Shown: one piece after another, positions 45,289 to 54,126 of the stretch
Layout of the letters: every line of letters begins with the position of its first letter
Position numbering within the stretch: position 1 is the first letter of the stretch
Source of the DNA: Tahibacter aquaticus
GTDB lineage: Bacteria > Pseudomonadota > Gammaproteobacteria > Xanthomonadales > Rhodanobacteraceae
Reading direction: 5' to 3'
NCBI RefSeq assembly: GCF_004363655.1
Contig: NZ_SNZH01000011.1
Coordinates: forward strand, 173,745 to 237,744
DNA length: 64,000 nucleotides
Notes under the pieces: model-generated
What the model was told of the DNA's origin: nothing
Database searches by the model: none
Seen by the model: only the letters and a program-made list of their open reading frames with translations
Position numbers and translations under genes: made by a program

Positions 45289-46503
45289 TTACGGTGCCGG
45301 CGCAGCGCAATGCTGCTGCAGCCACTGCGCATCCAGCGGCCTGCTGCTGGCGAACAGGGCGAAGTCGCTGGCATGGTCGGGATCGAAATTGTTGTCCGAC
45401 ACCAGCAGCAGGGTAGCCCGGCCGTCGGGCAGCGGCGGCCCCCAGGCCATGCCTTCGAAATTGCTGCGCGGCAGGCGGCGGCTGCGCGCCAGGTCGAACA
45501 GCAGCGACTTGGGCGCTGCGGCGACGGCGTGATCGTCGAACGCCGGGGTCTGTGCCGTATCGGGCGCGTGTTCCAGGTTGGCGCAGTACAGGCGCGTGCG
45601 GAAGGTGTAGTGCTCGTTGGCCTGCTGCAGACCCGTGCGCTCCAGTACCAGCAGATGGTTTTCGTCCACGGCGAGGATCTCGCTGATGCCGTTGTCCGCG
45701 GCCAGCCGCGCATCGTGCGACGGCAGGCGATCGACGCGATAAGCATGCTGGCGCAGCAACTGGCCGGCGCGGTCGATCAGACTCAGGCGTACCAGCGCGC
45801 CGAGCGTCGCGCCGGATTCGGTACCGTCCTGGTAAAGCGGACCTTCCATGGCAAACCACAGGCCGCGCCCGGCCGGATCGAAACTCATGCCTTCGATGCT
45901 CAGATTGGGCCGCGGTCCGCTGCGCCCCAGGGGATCGAAAGCGAACGCCGGCGGCAGGCGCCACTGGCCCAGGGCATGGCCGGCGATATCCATGCGCCGG
46001 ATCGCCGGACCGGCCGCGGCGGCCGCGTCGCCCTCGCTGGCCCACCACAGGTCGCCGCTGCGCGGATCGCGGCGCAGGCTTTCCGCGTCGGCGGTTTCGG
46101 CGGCGGGGCCAGCCTGGGCGGCGGGCAGGCGCCGCGGATAGGGCTGGCCTAACTCGGTCTGCAGCGCAACGGTCTGCACGATGTGCACCGGGCCGGGCCC
46201 GTCCGCGCCGAGCGCTATCTCGGCGATATAGAAACGTGCCGGTCCCTGGGCGGATTTGTCGTCGCTGAGCAGGTACCAGCGGCCGCTGAGCGGATCGCGC
46301 TCGATCGCCGAGATGCCGCCGAAGGCGACGCCATCGAACTGCTGCGCATACGGCAGCGCCGTACTGCCGAGCAATTGCAGCGCCGGCTTGGCCGGGGCCG
46401 CGTCAGTGCCGCGGCTGGCAGCCAGCGCCGCGACGGCGGCCAGCGCCAGGCTGCTGCCCCGCGGCCGGCGGCCCAGAGCGGGTGATGGAGTTTGTCGTCT
46501 CAA
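45289..46503 (-). CDS. Phytase-like/esterase-like secreted beta-propeller protein
   Basis: The product of about 404 residues matches the esterase-like phytase family: GISAIERDPLSGRWYLLSDD, AESLRRDPRSGDLWWASEG, SIEGMSFDPAGRGLWFAMEG, DNGISEILAVDENHLLVLER and NFEGMAWGPPLPDGRATLLL, each a propeller blade. The start is unclear. The TTG at 46503, preceded by AGGT, gives a basic N-terminus (RRQTPSPALGRRPRG) before a hydrophobic signal region; the frame is open back to a GTG at 46626. The substrate is unknown; these proteins need not be true phytases. Confidence 0.82.
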   Translation of the reverse strand: MRRQTPSPALGRRPRGSSLALAAVAALAASRGTDAAPAKPALQLLGSTALPYAQQFDGVAFGGISAIERDPLSGRWYLLSDDKSAQGPARFYIAEIALGADGPGPVHIVQTVALQTELGQPYPRRLPAAQAGPAAETADAESLRRDPRSGDLWWASEGDAAAAAGPAIRRMDIAGHALGQWRLPPAFAFDPLGRSGPRPNLSIEGMSFDPAGRGLWFAMEGPLYQDGTESGATLGALVRLSLIDRAGQLLRQHAYRVDRLPSHDARLAADNGISEILAVDENHLLVLERTGLQQANEHYTFRTRLYCANLEHAPDTAQTPAFDDHAVAAAPKSLLFDLARSRRLPRSNFEGMAWGPPLPDGRATLLLVSDNNFDPDHASDFALFASSRPLDAQWLQQHCAAPAP

Positions 46504-46934
46504 TGCCGACCTGCCGCAGTGGCCGCAGCCAGGCCGAAGGGGCACTGCTGCGGCGAATAGGAAAGATGCCGTCGCCACACCAAGCCGGGCCGCACGGCCC
46601 GCAGCCGCGGCAGCGGATTGCAGCACAAGAATAGGTCAGGCCGGGGTCGGCCGGCTGCTGGACCATGGCCGCAGGCTCGCCACCACCACCGCCACCGCCA
46701 CCGCTGCCGCTGCCGCTGCCGCCGGCGCACAGGCTGCGTCCGGAACCAAGTCGGCCCCAACGGGCTCATAACCCCGCCCAGACAGCCGCGGCACGGAAAA
46801 ACCTGCTGTAGAAACCAGCAGTTGGCCGCGGCACAGCGATTTTTTAACACGGACCCGCAGAGCCCATCGGTTAAGCTTGCCCGCCTTGCGCGCATGAACG
46901 GCGCAGCAACAGTCGCCCAGGAACCACGGCCCGC
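46504..46934. other. Divergent intergenic region with a simple-sequence tract
   Basis: The region between the phytase-like and gspA-like genes includes a triplet-type repeat at 46681-46725 built from CACCAC, GCCACC and GCTGCC. An AT-rich stretch near 46840-46850 (GATTTTTTAAC) is a plausible promoter for the gspA-like gene. No gene other than a possible N-terminal extension of the phytase-like protein is seen. Confidence 0.5.
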
Positions 46935-48533
46935 ATGTATCTGGAGCACTACGGTCTCAAGGAAACGCCGTTTTCCATTACCCCGGACCCGCGCTACGTC
47001 TTTCTGAGCGAGCGCCACCGGGACGCCTTGGCGCACCTGCTCTATGGCATCGGCAAAGGCGGTTCGGGCGGTTTCGTGCAACTGACCGGCGAAGTCGGCA
47101 CCGGCAAGACCACGCTGTGCCGCCTGCTGCTGGAGCAATTGCCGGAAAACACCCGCGTCGCCCTGGTGCTCAATCCCAAGCTGTCGCCGGTAGAGCTGGT
47201 CGAGACAGTCTGCGAGGAACTCAAGCTCGACATAGAAGGCCGCCGCGGCAGCCTCAAGGGCCTGGTCGACACGCTCAATACCTTCCTGCTCGACGCCTAT
47301 GCGCAAGGCCTGCGCGTCGTGCTGATCGTGGACGAGGCACAGAACCTGTCGGTGGACGCGCTGGAACAGGTGCGCCTGCTGACCAATCTGGAAACGCCGA
47401 CACAGAAGCTGCTGCAGATCATCCTGCTCGGCCAGCCCGAACTGCGCCGTCTGCTGGAGCGCGACGATCTGCGCCAGCTGGCCCAGCGCATCACCGCGCG
47501 CTACCACCTCACGCCGCTGAATGCCGACGAGTGCGAAGCCTATGTGCGGCATCGCATGGCCGTCGCCGGCTCGCGCAAGCTGCCGTTCTCGCGCCTGGGC
47601 CTCAAAGCCCTGTACCAGCGTTCGGGCGGCGTGCCGCGCCTGATCAACGTGATCGGCGACCGCGCCCTGATGGCCGGCTTCGCCCGCGAAACCGACAGCA
47701 TCGGCGAACGCCTGGTCGACCTGGCCGCCGACGAAACCCTGCCCGGCCATGCGCGCTACTACCTGCGCCGCTATGGCCGCTGGGCAGCACTGGCCTTGCT
47801 GCTGCTCGCCGGTGCAGCGGGCTATGCCGCCTGGCAACGGCGCGCGCCACCGCCGGCACCGCCCGAACCGGCGGCAGCCGCGGTGCCGGCGTCGGCCAGT
47901 ATCGATCAGGCCGCCTTGCTCGGCGACAAGCTGGGTACGGTCGACGGCGCCGACCTGATGGCCTGGACCCAACTGCTCGCCCGCTGGGAGGTCAGTTCGC
48001 GCGAGGTCAGCGTGGCCGACGCCGCGCGCTGCCAGCCGCATGTGTTTGCCGGTTTCGACTGCCTGCGCGGCAAGGCTACCCTGGACCAGTTGCTGCGCTT
48101 CGACCGACCGCTGCTGCTGGAGCTGGACTACCACGGCAAGCGCGGCCTGGCCCTGCTGCGCGGCGTAGCCGGCAACACGGTTAGGCTAGACTTCGCCGGC
48201 CTCGGCTACCGCCTCGACCGCAGCGAATTGTCACGCCTGTGGCAAGGCGGTTTCGCGGTGACCTGGCGCCTGCCGGCAGATCTGCCGGTGCCGCTGCGCC
48301 TGGGCGATGCCGGTCACGGCATCGCCTGGATCAAGCAGCAGCTGGGCCGCCTGGACGGCAATATCGAGGCGGCGCTGGGACCGGCCTTCTTCGATACCGC
48401 CCTGGAAGAACGCATACGCAAATTGCAGGCCGCCTACGGCCTGACCCCCGACGGCATCGTCGGGCAGGAGACCTTGCTGGCCCTGTCCTCGCTGTCTGCC
48501 GAAGGTCCGCGGCTGGCCCGCAATGTGGAATAA
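46935..48533 (+). CDS. GspA/ExeA-type AAA ATPase with peptidoglycan-binding domain
   Basis: The 532-residue protein opens MYLEHYGLKETPFSITPDPR, typical of ExeA/GspA. An AAA ATPase follows (Walker A TGEVGTGKTTLC, Walker B VVLIVDEAQNLS), then one helix near 278-296 (WAALALLLLAGAAGYAAWQ). The periplasmic part holds a C39-like domain (HVFAGFDCLRGKATLDQLLR) and a C-terminal peptidoglycan-binding segment (IRKLQAAYGLTPDGIVGQET). With GspB it helps assemble the type II secretin through the cell wall. The gspB-like gene follows after 18 bases. Confidence 0.92.
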   Translation: MYLEHYGLKETPFSITPDPRYVFLSERHRDALAHLLYGIGKGGSGGFVQLTGEVGTGKTTLCRLLLEQLPENTRVALVLNPKLSPVELVETVCEELKLDIEGRRGSLKGLVDTLNTFLLDAYAQGLRVVLIVDEAQNLSVDALEQVRLLTNLETPTQKLLQIILLGQPELRRLLERDDLRQLAQRITARYHLTPLNADECEAYVRHRMAVAGSRKLPFSRLGLKALYQRSGGVPRLINVIGDRALMAGFARETDSIGERLVDLAADETLPGHARYYLRRYGRWAALALLLLAGAAGYAAWQRRAPPPAPPEPAAAAVPASASIDQAALLGDKLGTVDGADLMAWTQLLARWEVSSREVSVADAARCQPHVFAGFDCLRGKATLDQLLRFDRPLLLELDYHGKRGLALLRGVAGNTVRLDFAGLGYRLDRSELSRLWQGGFAVTWRLPADLPVPLRLGDAGHGIAWIKQQLGRLDGNIEAALGPAFFDTALEERIRKLQAAYGLTPDGIVGQETLLALSSLSAEGPRLARNVE

Positions 48534-48551
48534 ATCGATTCGAGCGCAGCC

Positions 48552-49679
48552 ATGTCCCTGATCCATGAAGCCCTGAAGAAGGCCGAACAGCAACGCCGCC
48601 TGGGCCAGCCGCCCGATCTGGGCACGCCGTTCGCGAGCACGCGCCGGCCGCGCTCCAGCCTGCCCTATCTGGCCGCGGCGATCGTCATTGCGCTGGGTGC
48701 AGGCTGGTGGTTCGCGAGCGACAGCGCCGCGCCCGCCGGCAGCGGCGCCGATGGCAAGCCGTCGACTGCCCAGGCCGCCGACAATCCCGCCTCGGGCAGC
48801 GCGGCCGCTCCGGCGGCGGCAACTCCACCCGCCGCCTCTGGCGAGGCCGTCGCCAGCAGCAGCGCTACCGCACGCCGCCCGGTCATGGGGGCGAACGCGC
48901 AAGCCAATACCAATGTCGTCGACAGCCTGGCGCCGCCGCCACGGCTGAACAACCAGGCCGCGCCGGCCGGCAACAATCCGCCCACCGTCAAGGAAGTCGC
49001 CGAGCGCGAATCCGAGCCGCACCCGCCGGGAGCGAATCCACTCGCACCGGGCGAAGCCGCGCCGCTGGCGCTGGGCGCAGCGCCGCCCCCGACCGAAATC
49101 AACGATGCCGCCGGCCTCGCCGCCAAGATGGCCGCCAAGGAACGCGAGCGCGGCGGCCTGGCCAGCGCCGCGCCGGCAGCCGACCCGGCGCGCTCGCCGC
49201 GCAAGCCCGGCCCGCCACCCAGCAGCCTGGCCGAGGCGAATGCACCGCCGCCCAATCCGGCGACGGCGAATGCACCGCCCAAGGCCACGACAACGGCACC
49301 GGGCACGGCCAAGACGCCTGCGGCGCCGAGCATGCCGCCGCCGAACCCAGCGCCTGCCGCAGCCCAGGCCGGCCTGCCATCCGCACCGCCAGCCCCGGCT
49401 GCCACGGCCAGCGCCGCACCGGCCACTGCGCCAGGCCTGGAACAATTGCCGGCCTACTGGCAACTGCCGTACAACATGCGCAAGGAATTGCCGGCGCTGA
49501 AACTGTCGATGCATGTCTACAGCGCCACGCCAGCGCAGCGCTTCGTCGTGCTCAACGGCAATCGCCAGGTCGAGGGCGACGAACTCGGCGGCGATGTAAA
49601 AGTGACTGAAATCCGCACCGACGGCGTCGTGCTGACCTATCAGGGCCAGCGTTTCCTGGTTCCCCGCGGCGGCTCCTGA
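48552..49679 (+). CDS. gspB: Type II secretion assembly protein GspB/ExeB
   Basis: The 375-residue protein starts MSLIHEALKKAEQQRRLG, the standard GspB start. It continues with one helix (LPYLAAAIVIALGAGWWFA), a very long Ala/Pro-rich linker (about 60-295), and the GspB C-terminal domain (LPAYWQLPYNMRKELPALKL, then VLNGNRQVEGDELGG and FLVPRGGS). It partners GspA in secretin assembly. The linker is longer than in many homologues. No other gsp genes are in the window. Confidence 0.9.
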   Translation: MSLIHEALKKAEQQRRLGQPPDLGTPFASTRRPRSSLPYLAAAIVIALGAGWWFASDSAAPAGSGADGKPSTAQAADNPASGSAAAPAAATPPAASGEAVASSSATARRPVMGANAQANTNVVDSLAPPPRLNNQAAPAGNNPPTVKEVAERESEPHPPGANPLAPGEAAPLALGAAPPPTEINDAAGLAAKMAAKERERGGLASAAPAADPARSPRKPGPPPSSLAEANAPPPNPATANAPPKATTTAPGTAKTPAAPSMPPPNPAPAAAQAGLPSAPPAPAATASAAPATAPGLEQLPAYWQLPYNMRKELPALKLSMHVYSATPAQRFVVLNGNRQVEGDELGGDVKVTEIRTDGVVLTYQGQRFLVPRGGS

Positions 49680-49727
49680 GTTTCGACACCCGCCGCCGCC
49701 GCGGCGCCCGCGCAAAGGAGCCGGTTC

Positions 49728-50414
49728 GTGGTCTTTATCCAGGTCGAATCGCGCCGCCGTCCAGGCCCACCCTGGGCGACGATCAGCATCGTCACACTCA
49801 GCGTGCTGGCGTTTTTCTGGCTGGCCTCCACCGGCAGCAATGAGCGCCTGGCATTGCTGGCGCGCTGGGGCACCGTGCCGGCGCAACTGTTCGATACCAG
49901 CGCGCCGCTGCTGCGCCAGGTGATCGAGCTGCGCGCCCTGCGCCTGTTCAGTGCCCTGTTCGTCCACGCCAACTGGTTGCATCTGACTGGCAACCTGTTG
50001 TTCCTGATGATCTTCGGCCTGGCCGCCGAACGCCTGCTCGGCTCGCGCCGCTTCCTTGCGCTGTATCTGATCGGCGGCGGCATCGCCAACCTCGTGGGCG
50101 CGGTAACCCTGTCCAGTGCAGTGACGCCGATCGTCGGCTCCAGCGGTGCGGTATCGGCCGTCGTCGGCGCCTACCTCGCCCTGTTTCCGCGTTCGCGCCT
50201 GGGCCTGGTGCTACCGCTGGGCCTGTTCCTGGAATTCGTCAAAGTGCCCGCCTCGCTGTTGATCGGCTTCTGGGTGCTGCTGCAGTTGCTGTTTACCTAC
50301 GTAGGCCCGACCTTCGGTGCCGTGGTCTGGTGGACGCATATCGCCGGCTTCTGCGTCGGCGTGGTGATGGCGCTGATCTCGCGCCCGGCAATCGCGCGGC
50401 GGCTGCGCCAGTAG
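49728..50414 (+). CDS. Rhomboid family intramembrane serine protease
   Basis: The 228-residue protein has about six helices. Rhomboid motifs are FVHANWLHLTGNLLFL (His/Asn helix), GSSGAVSAVVGAYL with the catalytic Ser in Gly-x-Ser-Gly, and WWTHIAGFCVGVVMA with the catalytic His. It cuts membrane proteins within the bilayer. The GTG start at 49728 gives MVFIQVESRRRPGPPW before the first helix. It follows gspB by about 50 bases and may share the transcript. Confidence 0.9.
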   Translation: MVFIQVESRRRPGPPWATISIVTLSVLAFFWLASTGSNERLALLARWGTVPAQLFDTSAPLLRQVIELRALRLFSALFVHANWLHLTGNLLFLMIFGLAAERLLGSRRFLALYLIGGGIANLVGAVTLSSAVTPIVGSSGAVSAVVGAYLALFPRSRLGLVLPLGLFLEFVKVPASLLIGFWVLLQLLFTYVGPTFGAVVWWTHIAGFCVGVVMALISRPAIARRLRQ

Positions 50415-50779
50415 GCAAGCCTCTGCAGCGGCGCGTGCCGCCTGGCGGCAGCGCGATCCGGCGGCCGCACTACCGTACTGATCAGGAACAAATCCGCCGC
50501 CAGCCGGAGGATTTCTGCTGAATTGTTCACTCGGGATAAAAAATATACCTGCCGGCAACGGACGGCCGCCGTCGCCACTTCTCATTTGTATAAATTACTG
50601 ATTGACAATATCTACATAACATGAAAAACGTACAGCCGCGGTTTTTTCCATAAAGCGACCCTGCACATCGCAGCTCCGCCGACCGGAAGGCCGCGCAGAC
50701 CGAACGGTCCGGCCCAGGCTCGCCTGCGCACGGGCCACAGGGCGGGTCTGTTCCCGATACCCACTCACGGAGAAACGCA
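50415..50779 (+). promoter_or_regulatory. AT-rich promoter region of the lanthipeptide locus
   Basis: The 365-base gap changes from GC-rich to clearly AT-rich at 50520-50660. Candidate elements are TTGTTC (50523) with TATACC (50544), TATAAA (50589) and a consensus TTGACA (50602-50607), though no pair has ideal spacing to a second box. GGAGAA at 50767-50772 is the ribosome binding site of lanA. Confidence 0.45.
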
Positions 50780-50974
50780 ATGCAACAGCATGACGAAGTC
50801 GTTTCGGGTTGGCTCAACGGTTCCAACTCGGTGGAAGGCCTGGATAGTCCGGCAGGCCCGCTCTATCTCGACAATGCCGACTCGGTACTGATGAGTTCGG
50901 AAAATACGATCTTCTTCACCGGCCTGGGCGGCACCACAGCCAGCTGCCGCCCGAGCAGCTGCGCCTGCTGCTGA
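50780..50974 (+). CDS. Class II lanthipeptide precursor (LanA)
   Basis: The 64-residue peptide has a GGAGAA ribosome binding site and lies directly upstream of a LanM gene. The leader (about 51 residues, with WLNGSNSVEGL, PAGPLYLDNADSVLMSS and the end FFTGLGG) is acidic and closes with a double glycine. The predicted core is TTASCRPSSCACC: 13 residues, four Cys, three Ser and two Thr, so up to four (methyl)lanthionine rings. LanM would dehydrate Ser/Thr and couple Cys. A C39-type protease should cut after GG. I recognise no known lantibiotic in the core. Confidence 0.85.
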   Translation: MQQHDEVVSGWLNGSNSVEGLDSPAGPLYLDNADSVLMSSENTIFFTGLGGTTASCRPSSCACC

Positions 50975-50989
50975 GCGCTGTACAGGCGA

Positions 50990-51016
50990 TGCGCGCAGCT
51001 TCCGCGGCTGCGCGCA
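50990..51016 (+). terminator. Attenuator-like hairpin between lanA and lanM
   Basis: TGCGCGCAGC (50990-50999) pairs perfectly with GCTGCGCGCA (51007-51016) around a 7-base loop, 16 bases after the lanA stop, followed by TTT. Such hairpins often let the precursor be made in excess over its synthetase. Confidence 0.6.
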
Positions 51017-51064
51017 TTTGCCGGGCAGGCCGCCGCGGCTTTTTCCTCCTCACAAACGAACGCC

Positions 51065-53902
51065 ATGCCGACACTGGCCTCCTCCGCACCAGCCGCGACG
51101 TTTGCCGACATCGTTGACCGCCACACCCGCAGCAGCCGCGAAGCGCTTGCCGCTGATCTCGTGCAGCTCGCGCCGATGCTGGATGCCGCCGAGATCGCAC
51201 TGATCGCGCATGCCGCCGACGCAGCCCTGACCGAATCGGCGCGCCTCAAGCTCAATCGTGTACTGCTGCTGGAGCTGCATGCCGCACAGCGTGCCGGCGA
51301 ACTCGACGCGCCCGACGAAGCCGCCCGGTTCGCCCGGTTCGTGTCGCAGGCGCAGACCGAGTCGTTCGACCGGCATCTGCAGCAACGCTATCCCGCCCTA
51401 TGGCCCCGCCTGCAGCAGTCGCTGCGGCAGCAGCGCCTTGCGCTGCGGGAAATGGCCGCGCGCCTGGTGGCCGACCGCGCTGTGCTGGCGACGCTGCTGG
51501 GCCAGCCGGCCGGCCGGCTGAGCGCTATCAACCTGGGAATGGGCGATCTGCATGCAGGTGGCCACGCCGTGGCGCAGCTGCAGTTCGAGGGCGGCCGGCT
51601 GCTATACAAGCCGCGCTCGCTGCGCATCGACCAGTGCCTCGACACCCTGCTGCAGAACCTGTTCGGCGACGATCCGCTGCGTATCCGCGTACCCGCCGTT
51701 GTCGATCGCAGCGACTACGGCTGGGCGGCATTCGTCATGCACCGCCACTGCGCGAACGAGGCCGAGCTGCAACGCTTCTATCGCGGCCTGGGCGAATGGC
51801 TGGGCGTGCTGCGCCTGATCGGCGGGGTCGACATCCACCACGAAAATCTCATCGCCTGCGGCCCGGTGCCTGTCGTCGTCGACCCCGAAAGCCTGTTTGC
51901 CCTGGTCGCCAGCGCACCGCCCTCCGGCAACGGCCACGCCTACGACCTGGCCAGCAACCTGGCATTCACTTCAGTAGTCCGCACCGGCATCGTGCCGTTC
52001 CGAAGCGAAACACCGGGTTTCAGCGGCGTCGATCTTTCGGCGGCCGGCAGCCTGCCGGGTCAGCAGCCCAAGGTCCACGCTCCGGTGATTGCCGACGAGG
52101 GCACTACCCGTGCGCATCTGAAGCTGGTCGACGTCGACGTGCAACATGCACAGAACCACCCCTGTCCGCAGCCGGATGTATCGCGTTTCTGGAACGAACT
52201 CAGTGAAGGCTTCCTCGCCGTCAGCACGGCCCTGCGCACTCTCGACGCGCGCGGCGGGCTGGCGCCGCTGCTGGACAGCTTCCGCGGCTGCATGGCCCGC
52301 GACGTTCGCCGCCCGACCCAGGCCTACGTCGAGATTGCGCGGATGCTCTGGCATCCGGCGTCGCTGCACGACGCCCCGGCTGCGCGTATCCGGGCGCGCG
52401 AGCTGCTGCGGCGCAACGCCGCCCTGACCCTTGCAACGCCAGTGCAGGACGACGAGATCGAGGCGGAAATTGACGCCCTGTGCAGCGGTGATATTCCGGT
52501 ATTCGCCGCGCCGCTCGCTGCCGAACGCATCGGCGCCAGCCTGAACGACTGGCGCCATATGCGCACAGACCTGGAAGAACTGACTGTCCGCTGCGCGCTC
52601 GTCGCCACCAACCTCAACCGCACCGGCGGCGAGAACGAGCGCGACGGTCGCCATTTCTTTGCGCGCCAGCCGCACACGACCCGGCTGGAAACCCGCAGGC
52701 GCATACTCGCTGCCGACGCCGTCGAGCGCCTGCTGCGCCTGGCCGTGCGCGGCAACGACGGTTCGGTCACCTGGATCACCCCCGAGACCAGCCGAGGCAA
52801 CTGGCTGGTGCAGCCGGTGCGCCAGGACCTGTATTTCGGCCTGGGCGGTGTGCTGGTAGGCCTGGCCGGCTATCGCAGGGAAGTCCTCGGCGGCCGGGCC
52901 GACCCGGTCGCCGGCATCGACGAATCGCTGGCCGGCGCGCTGCAGGTACTGCGTGCGCTTGACGCCAGCACGCCCTCGCAACAGACCGGTGGTTACGACG
53001 GCCTGGGCGCGCGCATCTGGATCTGGCTCACCCTGAGCGACCTGCTGCAGCAGCCCGGCCTGCTCGACCACGCCATCGCCGCTGCGGCGCAGCTCGAACA
53101 GATCGGCTTTGCCGGCGACAACAACCTGGACATCATCGACGGCTGCAGCGGGGCCATCGTGCCCTTGCTGCAGCTGGCCGAGGCGACTGCCGATGCGCGC
53201 TGGCTGGCCGTGGCGGCCCAGGCCGGCCGACATCTGGAAGCCCGCGCCGTGATCGATGCGGAAGGCGCGCGCTGGCTCACGCCCGTATTTCCCGAGCCGG
53301 TCGGCGGTTTCGCCCACGGCGCTGCCGGCATTGCCTGGGCACTGGCGCGACTGGCCCTGAGCGGCGCCGGCGATGCCGCCGATCGCGCCCGCTGGCAGGC
53401 CCTGTCCGAGCAAGGCTTCGCCTTCCAGAGCGGCCTCTACGAAGAAGACCTGAACAACTGGCTCGACAAGCGCCAGCGCGATGCGCAGACCACGTTCCAT
53501 ACCTGGTGCAACGGCAGCGTCGGTATAGGCATGGCCGCGGCCGATCTGTACGCGCGCACCGGCCACGCCGACCACCTGCTGACCCTGCGCCGCGCCGTGC
53601 GTGCCTCACAGGGCATGTGGGGCATCAGCCACACCTTGTGCCACGGCGACATGTCGCTGTGCGAATTGTTCCTGCGCGCCGCACGGCTGGACCCGGAACA
53701 CTGCGCCGTCGATCCGCAGGAGCCGGTGGCCCAGGTCGTTTCCTCGATCGAGGAAAACCGCGGCTTTATCGGCAGCATGACCCGCGCCGCGTTCACGCCC
53801 GGCCTGATGACCGGTCTGTCCGGGGCGATCCATGGACTGAACCGGCTGCATGCCGATTGCGCCGTTCCGTCGCCGTTGTTGTTCGAACGGCGAGTGGGGT
53901 AA
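51065..53902 (+). CDS. lanM: Class II lanthionine synthetase LanM
   Basis: The 945-residue protein has a dehydratase domain (about 80-560) with MGDLHAGGHAVAQLQFEGG, LLYKPRSLRIDQCLDTLL and GVDIHHENLIACGPVPVVVDP. The LanC-like cyclase domain (about 580-940) has GFAHGAAGIAWALARLA and zinc ligands Cys815 (WCNGSVGIG), Cys859 and His860 (LCHGDMSL). It uses ATP to phosphorylate and eliminate Ser/Thr of the lanA product, then closes thioether rings. The length is normal for LanM. No LanT or immunity genes follow; the next gene is convergent. Confidence 0.94.
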   Translation: MPTLASSAPAATFADIVDRHTRSSREALAADLVQLAPMLDAAEIALIAHAADAALTESARLKLNRVLLLELHAAQRAGELDAPDEAARFARFVSQAQTESFDRHLQQRYPALWPRLQQSLRQQRLALREMAARLVADRAVLATLLGQPAGRLSAINLGMGDLHAGGHAVAQLQFEGGRLLYKPRSLRIDQCLDTLLQNLFGDDPLRIRVPAVVDRSDYGWAAFVMHRHCANEAELQRFYRGLGEWLGVLRLIGGVDIHHENLIACGPVPVVVDPESLFALVASAPPSGNGHAYDLASNLAFTSVVRTGIVPFRSETPGFSGVDLSAAGSLPGQQPKVHAPVIADEGTTRAHLKLVDVDVQHAQNHPCPQPDVSRFWNELSEGFLAVSTALRTLDARGGLAPLLDSFRGCMARDVRRPTQAYVEIARMLWHPASLHDAPAARIRARELLRRNAALTLATPVQDDEIEAEIDALCSGDIPVFAAPLAAERIGASLNDWRHMRTDLEELTVRCALVATNLNRTGGENERDGRHFFARQPHTTRLETRRRILAADAVERLLRLAVRGNDGSVTWITPETSRGNWLVQPVRQDLYFGLGGVLVGLAGYRREVLGGRADPVAGIDESLAGALQVLRALDASTPSQQTGGYDGLGARIWIWLTLSDLLQQPGLLDHAIAAAAQLEQIGFAGDNNLDIIDGCSGAIVPLLQLAEATADARWLAVAAQAGRHLEARAVIDAEGARWLTPVFPEPVGGFAHGAAGIAWALARLALSGAGDAADRARWQALSEQGFAFQSGLYEEDLNNWLDKRQRDAQTTFHTWCNGSVGIGMAAADLYARTGHADHLLTLRRAVRASQGMWGISHTLCHGDMSLCELFLRAARLDPEHCAVDPQEPVAQVVSSIEENRGFIGSMTRAAFTPGLMTGLSGAIHGLNRLHADCAVPSPLLFERRVG

Positions 53903-54082
53903 AGAAAAAGCCAAAGCCGCACGCAAAGAGAAAAGCCGCGCGCGTCGGTTTGGGGTAAGCCGCAGGCGCGCCCGGACATCGAGGTGAGGCAGCATCAAAG
54001 AACCCCTGCCGAAGAATGCGCGCCACACCACGACGCAAGCCGAAGCGACGCTTCGCCATAGGCATTTTGTTACGGAGATAGC

Positions 54083-54121
54083 GCGATGTTGGGCTGCGCC
54101 AGCGGTTTATCCCAACATCGC
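54083..54121. terminator. Inverted repeat between lanM and the S41 protease gene
   Basis: GCGATGTTGGG (54083-54093) and CCCAACATCGC (54111-54121) are perfect inverted arms around 17 bases between two convergent genes. The stem is 11 bp without a T-run. Confidence 0.45.
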
Positions 54122-54126
54122 GGGGC

